A stretch of DNA of 11,241 nt, from contig JBGUZS010000029.1 in NCBI GenBank assembly GCA_045223835.1, positions 1 to 11,241 on the forward strand. Reading direction: 5' to 3'. The notes under the pieces are model-generated. The model was not told the DNA's origin. It made no database searches and saw only the letters and a list, made by a program, of their open reading frames with translations. Of the stretch, positions 6,197 through 11,241 are shown one piece after another (the first letter of the stretch is position 1; each line of letters begins with the position of its first letter). A program made the position numbers and the translations under genes. This stretch comes from UBA1774 sp045223835. Its GTDB lineage: Bacteria > Bacillota > Clostridia > Oscillospirales > Oscillospiraceae.

Positions 6197-7054
6197 TCAG
6201 TCGTACTCTCCGCGGCCTTTTACCCGGAAATACTCGATCATCTCCGCCGTGAGGGCAAAGCCGTCGTCCCGGTTGGGGATCTCCGCCCGGGGGACCCATT
6301 CCGCGACGCTGAGCTCATCCCCGTCCACCCGGATGGTCTCCTCTCCATCCAGATCGCAGAAGAAGCCGAAGAGGAGAGAATCGGATAAAGCCCAGGGCTG
6401 GCTCTTATAGAAGCGCAGGTTCTTCACCCGGACGCCGGTTTCCTCAAATACCTCCCGGGCGACGGTCTCCTCGATGGTCTCCCCAGTTTCGGCGAAGCCC
6501 GCCACCAGGGCATAGAAGGGCACATTGGGACGCCCCTTGTACTTGGTGAGCAGAAGCTTGTCCCCGCTGCGTACCCCCACGATCACCACGGGATTGATCC
6601 GGGGATAGACGGTGCTCCGGCAATGGGGACACTGCATGGCCCGCTCCCTTTCGGAATGGACCATGGGCCGGCCGCAGCGGCCGCAGAAGCGGTTCAGGCC
6701 GTACCATTCCCCCAGCTGACAGGCAACCAGGGCGGCGAAGGCCAGCTCCTTCGGCTTCAGGCGCATGAGGGTGAATACGGGCACATAGTCCCAGCCCTCC
6801 CAGGCGGGAGCGGCCTTCGGACTGCCGTCCTCCTCCAGGGCCAGGAAATAATCTGTTTTGTCCACGGTAAAAAGGTACCGGAATACGCCCTCCTTATCCT
6901 CCAGCTCCCCCCAGGTGGGGAAGCGCAGGGCGCCCATGGCGGTATGGCAGAACAGGCTCCGGTTCTTCACGAAGGCTATGGGGCTGTCCGCCGCCGGAGT
7001 CCTGCCCGGCTCATAGTGGTTATTGTAGACATGCGGCTGGATTTCTTGGATCAT
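6197..7054 (-). CDS. nudC: NAD(H) pyrophosphatase NudC (zinc-ribbon Nudix hydrolase)
   Basis: Cytoplasmic hydrolase, 285 residues. The NudC family cleaves NADH/NAD+ to NMN(H) and AMP and removes NAD caps from RNA. Order: an N-terminal domain (1-~115), a zinc ribbon with C124, C127, C142 and C145 (CGRCGRPM, then CPHC), and a Nudix domain whose box fits GX5EX7REUXEEXGU exactly (G186, E192, R200, E201, E204, E205, G207). The NudC-specific SQPW follows at 218-221. The usual SQPWPFPxS reads SQPWALSDS here, a departure from the textbook motif. The start at 7054 is set by GGAGG five bases upstream and overlaps the previous stop by 4 nt (ATGA). The open frame continues upstream, but that part is the out-of-frame shadow of the neighbouring gene. 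Last gene of the three-gene minus-strand operon. Confidence 0.93.
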   Translation of the reverse strand: MIQEIQPHVYNNHYEPGRTPAADSPIAFVKNRSLFCHTAMGALRFPTWGELEDKEGVFRYLFTVDKTDYFLALEEDGSPKAAPAWEGWDYVPVFTLMRLKPKELAFAALVACQLGEWYGLNRFCGRCGRPMVHSERERAMQCPHCRSTVYPRINPVVIVGVRSGDKLLLTKYKGRPNVPFYALVAGFAETGETIEETVAREVFEETGVRVKNLRFYKSQPWALSDSLLFGFFCDLDGEETIRVDGDELSVAEWVPRAEIPNRDDGFALTAEMIEYFRVKGRGEYD

Positions 7055-7482
7055 TTTTCCTCCAATTCCTCCAGCAGGGCCTCCACCGCAGAGGTGACGC
7101 AGCGGGTGCAGTATTTCTTCTTCTCCACAGGGTCCTCGCGCTTGATATCCCGGCAGTATACGGAGCCGTTTGCTTCCTTGAACCGCTCCGCCAGCCGCTG
7201 CACCCGGGCATAGTGGCCTTCCTTGCCCTCCAGATCCCCGGGAGCAAAATCCCCCTTCAGGAGGCCCAAGGCGATGCAGACCCCGCTCAGGGCGCCGCAG
7301 AGCTCGCCCATGCCCCCCACGCCGCCGCCGAAGGAGGCGGCAAGCTTCGCCGCCTGTTCCTGCTCCAGCCCGCAGGCGGGGGCAAAGGCGATCAGGGCGG
7401 ACTGGGCGCAATGATATCCGCTGCTGAAGGCCAACTGGGCCCGCTTCAGACAGCCTTCCCGATCCAGCTTATCCGTGACCAT
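7051..7482 (-). CDS. C_GCAxxG_C_C family cysteine-rich protein
   Basis: 143-residue cytoplasmic protein with the spaced-cysteine pattern of the C_GCAxxG_C_C family: YHCAQS (C25), C37, GGGVGGMGELCGALSG with C62, C69, then C110 and a C-terminal CTRC pair (C125, C128). The glycine-rich GGGVGGMGE segment (52-60) is diagnostic. The family is thought to be redox-active or metal/cluster binding, but its reaction is not established. The start ATG (7482 on the minus strand) shares one base with the stop of the preceding gene (TGATG), and its own stop overlaps the nudC start, so the three genes are translationally coupled. An AAGG-type ribosome binding site lies about 10 nt upstream. Confidence 0.85.
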   Translation of the reverse strand: MVTDKLDREGCLKRAQLAFSSGYHCAQSALIAFAPACGLEQEQAAKLAASFGGGVGGMGELCGALSGVCIALGLLKGDFAPGDLEGKEGHYARVQRLAERFKEANGSVYCRDIKREDPVEKKKYCTRCVTSAVEALLEELEEK

Positions 7483-8555
7483 CAGAAAATCGCCTTCCCC
7501 TCCGCCACCAGCCGGTCGTAGTTCTTCCGGGTGGCCTCATAGAGCTTTTTCCGCAGGCGGGGCTCCCGCACATCCAGCAGGATGCGGTTGTCCGCCCCGG
7601 ATTTCTGCATGAAATCCGCCACGGCGGCGTCCAGCTCCTCCTCCGTGGCGTCCGGCGCCACCTTGGGGGAGTCGGTAAAAATGAATTTGTCCCCGTACAT
7701 CTGCTTCAGCTTCCATTTGTCGTTCAGCGGCTGGCCGCCCCAGGAATCCTCACCGGCCTCGATGAACAGGGGGACGAAGCCCTCCACAAAGCCGCAGCAG
7801 TGCAGGTCCCAGTACATGCCCAGGCTGTGCACATGGTCCACCAGCTCCTTTACATAGGGAAGGAGCATCTCCCGGCAGGTCTCCTCGCTGAAGAACTCCG
7901 CCCGCTGGGAGCCCCAGTCGTCGTTGAAGTTCACAATGTCCGCGTTGAACCATTTCTTGGCCAGGGTATAGAATTTCTTATGTACGTCCGTGACCTGCCG
8001 CAGGAAACGGTGCACCGCCTCCTTCTGCTCATCGTCGATGAGGGCTACGGCGGCCTCGGAGAAATCCAGGATGGCGATGAGCCGTTCGAACAGGCAGCCG
8101 GGCACGGCGATATAGGTGCAGCGCTCCGGGCTGAGCTTATCCTTGTTCCGCTCATAGCAGCCCGCCCAGTCCCAGGTATCCGGGTCGGGAATGGTGACAT
8201 ATTTTTCCCATTCGGTGATATCCGGACAGATGGGGTTGCCGGGCTTCACCATGGCGCCGCCCGCCACCTCCACAAAGATCCATTCCACCCCGTAGCCGTC
8301 CTTGATGGGGGTATCGGCGGGCATGTCCTTCCGGGGAGAGCGGGCCACGTTCTCCGGGTCGCAGTCCAGCATCAGGTGGGTGTTGTCGACCCCCGGAAAG
8401 GGAGCCCACATGGGGGTTTTGCCCTGGTACAGGAGCAGGGTGTTTTCCCTCGGGGTGATGGGCGTTGTGTAAACATCCATGGGGGGCCCGAACATGGCGG
8501 GCAGCTGTCCCCGGATCTGCAGCTCCTCCGGGGAATACTTGGAATCTCTTGCCAT
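7482..8555 (-). CDS. Uroporphyrinogen decarboxylase-family (methyltransferase-like) protein
   Basis: 357-residue protein of the URO-D superfamily, closer to the corrinoid/coenzyme M methyltransferase branch (MtaA/MtbA/CmuA-like) than to HemE. Visible features are DDWGSQ (212-217), the LHCCG metal-site motif (H252, C254), and the family-typical IEAGEDSWGGQPLND. In MtaA-type enzymes zinc is held by H-x-C and a later cysteine. Here there is no cysteine after C254, so the third ligand would have to be another residue, or the metal chemistry differs. No corrinoid protein or methyltransferase partner is in the window, so a role in one-carbon/O-demethylation metabolism is inference. Start ATG at 8555 with GGAGG six bases upstream. 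First gene of the minus-strand operon, behind the promoter at 8611-8639. Confidence 0.85.
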   Translation of the reverse strand: MARDSKYSPEELQIRGQLPAMFGPPMDVYTTPITPRENTLLLYQGKTPMWAPFPGVDNTHLMLDCDPENVARSPRKDMPADTPIKDGYGVEWIFVEVAGGAMVKPGNPICPDITEWEKYVTIPDPDTWDWAGCYERNKDKLSPERCTYIAVPGCLFERLIAILDFSEAAVALIDDEQKEAVHRFLRQVTDVHKKFYTLAKKWFNADIVNFNDDWGSQRAEFFSEETCREMLLPYVKELVDHVHSLGMYWDLHCCGFVEGFVPLFIEAGEDSWGGQPLNDKWKLKQMYGDKFIFTDSPKVAPDATEEELDAAVADFMQKSGADNRILLDVREPRLRKKLYEATRKNYDRLVAEGKAIF

Positions 8556-8568
8556 AATTACCTCCGTC

Positions 8569-8585
8569 GCCCGCAGCAGGCGGGC
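8569..8585 (-). promoter_or_regulatory. Leader hairpin just before the URO-D-like gene's RBS
   Basis: On the transcript GCCCGC, loop CTGCT, GCGGGC forms a 6-bp GC-only stem ending 3 nt before the GGAGG ribosome binding site (plus-strand 8561-8565). It lacks a T-run, so it is not a terminator. It could tune translation or stabilise the mRNA 5' end (inference). Confidence 0.4.
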
Positions 8586-8610
8586 AAATCAAAATATTAT
8601 CTTATTCTAT

Positions 8611-8639
8611 ATTATACGTTCCGATAGTTCCAAAGTCAA
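8611..8639 (-). promoter_or_regulatory. Sigma-A promoter of the URO-D-like/nudC operon
   Basis: On the minus strand: -35 TTGACT (8639-8634), a 17-bp spacer, -10 TATAAT (8616-8611). Nearly perfect consensus. The spacer carries a direct repeat GGAAC-TATC-GGAAC, which could be a regulator site but is weak evidence. The leader is about 50 nt. The promoter is back to back with the PadR promoter. Confidence 0.85.
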
Positions 8640-8673
8640 CGGATTCGGTGCAGGCATTTTCCCCGCTTGGGCC

Positions 8674-8702
8674 TTGACAGAAGTCAGCCTGCAGACTATA
8701 AT
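8674..8702 (+). promoter_or_regulatory. Consensus sigma-A promoter of the padR operon
   Basis: -35 TTGACA (8674-8679), exactly 17 bp, -10 TATAAT (8697-8702): both boxes are perfect. A promoter this strong in front of a repressor gene implies that repression normally keeps it low. The operator half-sites overlapping and following the -10 fit autorepression. Confidence 0.9.
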
Positions 8703-8733
8703 ATCGAATAACGATATTGATAAACGATATTGA
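8700..8733 (+). promoter_or_regulatory. Probable PadR operator: three AATATCG/CGATATT half-sites
   Basis: AATATCG (8700-8706) and CGATATT (8712-8718) form a perfect 7-bp inverted repeat with a 5-nt spacer. A third copy, CGATATT, is at 8725-8731, making a 10-bp direct repeat ACGATATTGA (8711-8720 and 8724-8733). The first half-site overlaps the -10 box and the others cover the start of the transcript, so bound protein would block transcription. Assignment to the PadR protein encoded 19 bp downstream is inference from position and from the common autoregulation of this family. Confidence 0.7.
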
Positions 8734-8751
8734 AGAGGGGAGGGACGGGAA

Positions 8752-9132
8752 ATGCCGAAGAAGGCCCTGGACAGCATGACCGAGTCCATGCTCTATACCT
8801 TGATGGCCTTTCAGACCGGACCCCGGTGCGGGATCGAGATCAGCGCCTATGTGGAGGCCCTGACCAGGGGCCGGGTGCAGCTGGGCCCCGGTACCCTGTA
8901 CACCATCCTGAACAAGTTCCAGGAGGTGGGCTTTCTCCGGGAGGTCTCCGTGGAAGGGCGGAAGCGCACCTATGCCTTGACAGAGGAGGGAAACCGGGCA
9001 TACATCCAGGAGTTGGAGCGGCTGCGGCAGTGCCTGCGGGACGCAGCCTCCGCCCCGGCCCTTGCCCTTGGGGAGGGAGGTGATCCACGTGAAGGATCGG
9101 ATCTGGCGCTTGCCCCCCTGCCCGCCCTATGA
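8752..9132 (+). CDS. PadR-family transcriptional regulator
   Basis: 126-residue winged-helix DNA-binding protein. The PadR core is clear: an N-terminal helix ending in MLYTLMAF, CGIEISAYVEALTRGRV, the recognition region LGPGTLYTIL (44-53), and a wing with GRKRTYALTEEG (69-80), followed by a short dimerisation helix (about 82-99). It belongs to the short (~105-residue) PadR class. The extra tail 100-126 is low-complexity and is encoded where the next gene already begins. Start ATG at 8752 with GGGGAGG (8737-8743) 8 nt upstream. Expressed from a perfect sigma-A promoter overlapped by the CGATATT repeats, so probably autoregulated. PadR-DUF2812 pairs are common in Firmicutes. The inducer is unknown. 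Confidence 0.93.
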   Translation: MPKKALDSMTESMLYTLMAFQTGPRCGIEISAYVEALTRGRVQLGPGTLYTILNKFQEVGFLREVSVEGRKRTYALTEEGNRAYIQELERLRQCLRDAASAPALALGEGGDPREGSDLALAPLPAL

Positions 9133-10294
9133 TGTGGAGAGTACGGAGAGCTGGCTGAGCGACATGGCCGCCCAGGGCTGGAAGCTGGAGCCGGACGACT
9201 TCTTTTTCGGCATCGCCTCTTTCATCAAAACCGATCCCGCCCCGGTACGCTATCGGCTGGAGGCCAGTCCCAAAAAGGTCAGCGCCTGGGACGACGATGG
9301 AGGCGTCCCGGACCGGGAAGCCTGGGAGCTGAATACGGACTATGGCTGGGAGTATGCGGGAAGGCGGGGGCAATTTTTTATCTACCGCACTGCCGATGCC
9401 GAGGTCAGGGAGCTGCATACGGACCCGCAGGTCCAAGCCCTAGCAATTAAGGCGGTGGAAAAGCGGCGTCTGCGGGATATCCTCTTGCTGGCAGCATTCT
9501 GGCTGCTGCAAATCCTGACCCATTTCTGGAGGGGTTCCTCTTTCCTCCTGTTCGCGGTGAAGGCCGGGCTGCCCACGGTCCTTTTGCTGGCGGCCTTGTT
9601 CCTGGGGGTGCTGGCCTTCGGGATCGGGGAGATCCGGTATCTGCAGGGGCTGAAGCGACGGCTGAAGGAGGGAGCCCCGCCGGACCACCGGAAGGACTGG
9701 AAAAAGACCCGACGCCGCTGGTTTGGAAGCAGAGTTCTTTTCTATGTGCTGTTCATCCTGTTGATCGTCCTGCTCCTGCGGCTGCTGGGCATCGAATTGG
9801 AGCATCGGGATCGGATGCCCCGTTCCGAGTACCCCGGAAAACCGCCCTTCGCCACCCTGGCGGATTTTGCGGAGGGGGAATACCGGGAGCTCCGAAATGG
9901 TATGCTGGATGCCTATGCCGTGAGGTGGTCCAACGTCTTTCTGAAGGAGGGCGTGGAGTGGTTCGAACACGGGGAGATCCGCCGTCCGGATGGGTCGGTC
10001 CTGTCCGGCGGACTGAGGATCGCCTATTATGATGCCCGGAGCGAAGCCCTGGCGAAGCTCCTGGCGAAGGAGCTCCAACGGGTGGATCGGGCGAGTGACC
10101 GGAAGGATTATGAAGAACTGGCCAGCCCGGATCTGGGCATGGACGACACCGCCGCCTATCATGCCCTGGCCCATTTCCCCTGCGTCGTCCTCCGGAAGGG
10201 GAACGTCGTGCTCCGCGCCTTGTTTTATCAGACGGGAAATGACACCGTCATCCTGGAGGAATGGGCGGGGATCCTGGCGGATTCCCTGGGATAA
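9089..10294 (+). CDS. DUF2812 domain membrane protein
   Basis: 401 residues from GTG 9089, chosen because GGAGG (9076-9080) lies 8 nt before it. In-frame GTG 9080 and TTG 9062 are less well placed. An N-terminal cytoplasmic DUF2812 domain (about 1-115) shows the family marks: ESWLSDMAAQGWKL (20-33), VRYRLEA, the YGWEYAGRRGQFFIYR stretch (85-100) and ELHTD. Three predicted membrane helices follow, near 131-147, 159-180 and 215-235, separated by a basic cytoplasmic loop rich in K/R. A 165-residue C-terminal tail follows. The gene overlaps padR by 44 bp in another frame, so the two are translationally coupled and surely co-regulated. The function of DUF2812 is unknown; coupling to PadR suggests sensing or an envelope response. 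The long C-terminal part has no family I recognise. Confidence 0.88.
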   Translation: MKDRIWRLPPCPPYDVESTESWLSDMAAQGWKLEPDDFFFGIASFIKTDPAPVRYRLEASPKKVSAWDDDGGVPDREAWELNTDYGWEYAGRRGQFFIYRTADAEVRELHTDPQVQALAIKAVEKRRLRDILLLAAFWLLQILTHFWRGSSFLLFAVKAGLPTVLLLAALFLGVLAFGIGEIRYLQGLKRRLKEGAPPDHRKDWKKTRRRWFGSRVLFYVLFILLIVLLLRLLGIELEHRDRMPRSEYPGKPPFATLADFAEGEYRELRNGMLDAYAVRWSNVFLKEGVEWFEHGEIRRPDGSVLSGGLRIAYYDARSEALAKLLAKELQRVDRASDRKDYEELASPDLGMDDTAAYHALAHFPCVVLRKGNVVLRALFYQTGNDTVILEEWAGILADSLG

Positions 10295-10338
10295 ACGGTT
10301 TCTTTTCCCATGGCGGGGAAGAAATGGACAGAAAGTGA

Positions 10339-10367
10339 TTGAAATGCCCGGCCATGAGGTATATAAT
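10339..10367 (+). promoter_or_regulatory. Sigma-A promoter of the thiolase gene
   Basis: -35 TTGAAA (10339-10344), 17-bp spacer, -10 TATAAT (10362-10367). The predicted start near 10374 leaves a leader of about 40 nt, then GGAGG (10401-10405). I see no convincing terminator between the DUF2812 gene and this promoter. The 8-bp palindrome AGTGCACT just after the promoter is too short to call an operator. Confidence 0.8.
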
Positions 10368-10412
10368 CTTTTGGTCAAGTGCACTCAAATCACATTCTGA
10401 GGAGGAAGAAAA

Positions 10413-11241
10413 GTGAGAGACATATATCTGGTCAACTGCTGCCGTACCGCCGTAGGCTCCATGGGCGGCACCCTGAAGGATACCCCCGCCCCTGAGCTGG
10501 GCGCCATCGTCATCAAAGAAGCCCTGAAGCGCGCCGGCGTGGAAGCGGACAAGGTGGACGAGGTCATGATGGGCTGCACCCTGGTGGCCGGTCTGGGTCA
10601 GAACCCCTGCCGTCAGGCGGCCGTGAAGGCCGGCGTGCCCGTTTCCGTTCCCGCCTACACCGTCAGCATGGTCTGCGGCAGCGGCATGAAGGCCGTGATC
10701 GAAGCCGGCCGGGCCATCGCCGCCGGGGATGCGGAGATCATCGTGGCCGGCGGCATGGAGAATATGTCCGCCGCTCCCTACGCCCTGCCGGATATGCGCT
10801 TCGGCAAGAAGATGGACGTGGCCATGGCCACCTCCGGCCTGGTGGACACCATGGTGAAGGACGGCCTGTGGGACGCCTTCAATAACTACCACATGGGTAC
10901 CACCGCCGAGAACATCTGCGATATCTGGGGCATCACCCGGGAAGAGCTGGACGATTTCGGCTATGCCTCCCAGATGAAATACCAGGCCGCCTTCAAGGCC
11001 GGGAAGTTCAAGGATGAGATCGTTCCCGTGCCCGTGCGGGTGAAGAAAGAAGTCATCGACTTCTGCGAGGACGAGTTCCCCCAGAAGAACCCCGACCGGG
11101 AAAAGATGGCGAAGCTGAAGGGCGCCTTCAAACTCTCCAAGGACAACGCCTTCCAGGCGGACGGCGGCACCGTTGAGGACACCTTCGGCGCCAAGGCCTG
11201 CAAGAAGGTGGAGTCCGACGGTACCACCCGCGTCACCGCGG
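10413..11241 (+). CDS. Acetyl-CoA C-acetyltransferase (thiolase), 3' end beyond window
   Basis: Condenses two acetyl-CoA to acetoacetyl-CoA, the first step of butyrate or PHB-type pathways; it can also run as beta-ketothiolase. Start GTG at 10413 with GGAGG 7 nt upstream; 276 codons are visible. The N-terminal thiolase fold is clear: RTAVGSMGG (11-19), GLGQNPCRQAA (60-70), catalytic C88 in VCGSGMKAV, GGMENMSAAPYALP, the VKDGLWDAFNNYHMG stretch and KFKDEIVPV. The residue before RQA is Cys66, where Ala is usual. Between KLKGAFKL (ending about 241) and RVTA (273-276), where most thiolases have only a few residues, there is an extra run of about 28 (KDNAFQADGGTVEDTF and on). The remaining catalytic His and Cys lie outside the window. 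Likely thlA/atoB-type, but the symbol is left open. Confidence 0.93.
   Translation, partial: MRDIYLVNCCRTAVGSMGGTLKDTPAPELGAIVIKEALKRAGVEADKVDEVMMGCTLVAGLGQNPCRQAAVKAGVPVSVPAYTVSMVCGSGMKAVIEAGRAIAAGDAEIIVAGGMENMSAAPYALPDMRFGKKMDVAMATSGLVDTMVKDGLWDAFNNYHMGTTAENICDIWGITREELDDFGYASQMKYQAAFKAGKFKDEIVPVPVRVKKEVIDFCEDEFPQKNPDREKMAKLKGAFKLSKDNAFQADGGTVEDTFGAKACKKVESDGTTRVTA

Noticed and set aside
7055..7411. NudC fused to an N-terminal arginine-rich domain (404 residues)
   Set aside because: That part is the C_GCAxxG_C_C gene read in another frame. GGAGG and an ATGA overlap mark the real start at 7054.
7800..8627. Plus-strand frame of 275 codons opposite the URO-D-like gene
   Set aside because: Antisense shadow of a clearly conserved gene, with no family resemblance.
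9062..9132. Frameshift splitting one PadR-DUF2812 fusion protein
   Set aside because: PadR is complete by residue ~99, and the DUF2812 protein has its own strong ribosome binding site and start, so two overlapping genes explain it better.
10301..10326. Imperfect T-rich/A-rich hairpin after the DUF2812 gene as a terminator
   Set aside because: Pairing needs a wobble and a bulge, and no T-run follows.
10373..10386. AGTGCACT palindrome downstream of the thiolase promoter as an operator
   Set aside because: Only 8 bp, matches no operator I know (not a Rex-type site), and could occur by chance.
9440..10892. Minus-strand frames opposite the DUF2812 and thiolase genes
   Set aside because: Q/H/G-rich shadow translations without ribosome binding sites. 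The plus-strand genes are unambiguous.

Overview
The window looks like a chromosome segment of an anaerobic, moderately to highly GC-rich Firmicute, probably a gut member of the Oscillospiraceae/Ruminococcaceae (inference). The clues are the marked G/C preference at third codon positions, strong GGAGG-type ribosome binding sites, tandem FtsX/MacB-type ABC permeases, a PadR-DUF2812 pair, a C_GCAxxG_C_C protein, a butyrate-pathway-type thiolase, and short hairpin repeats of the CTTTCTTTT/AAAAGAAAG kind. No mobile-element gene, tRNA, rRNA or CRISPR array was seen.

Layout. (1) Bases 1-3834, plus strand: three consecutive FtsX-type permease genes. The first is cut by the window edge and has a larger extracellular domain. 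The second and third are recent tandem paralogues. (2) Bases 3835-4422: 588 bp with no credible gene, packed with perfect hairpins. Two of these are inverted copies of one unit whose stems differ only by compensatory changes. (3) Bases 4423-5085: the ABC ATPase expected to power the permeases, followed by a terminator. (4) Bases 5173-5930: a lipoprotein gene behind a promoter with a 19-bp spacer and a central dyad, the MerR-type architecture, though no MerR gene is visible. (5) Bases 5947-6042: an orphan copy of the last ~32 codons of an ABC ATPase, so the lipoprotein gene sits between two direct repeats of the ATPase 3' end. A terminator lies between the converging gene sets.

(6) Bases 6197-8555, minus strand: a tightly overlapped operon read from a near-consensus promoter at 8611-8639. 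Its order is a URO-D/corrinoid-methyltransferase-like protein, a C_GCAxxG_C_C cysteine-rich protein, and the zinc-ribbon Nudix hydrolase NudC. (7) Bases 8674-10294, plus strand: a perfect-consensus promoter overlapped by an AATATCG/CGATATT operator, then a PadR regulator overlapping a DUF2812 membrane protein, which reads as an autoregulated sensor or response pair. (8) From 10339 to the edge: a promoter and the first 276 codons of an acetyl-CoA acetyltransferase with an unusual insertion.

How the parts may work together: the permeases plus the ATPase probably form MacB/LolCDE-like export or mechanotransmission complexes, with the lipoprotein a possible extracytoplasmic partner (inference from proximity only). 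The minus-strand operon pairs one-carbon or redox-type enzymes with NAD(H)/NAD-RNA hydrolysis. The PadR-DUF2812 pair is a widespread but poorly characterised module. The points most worth a second look are the ATPase 3'-end duplication around the lipoprotein gene, the MerR-type promoter without a local regulator, and the covarying hairpin pair.
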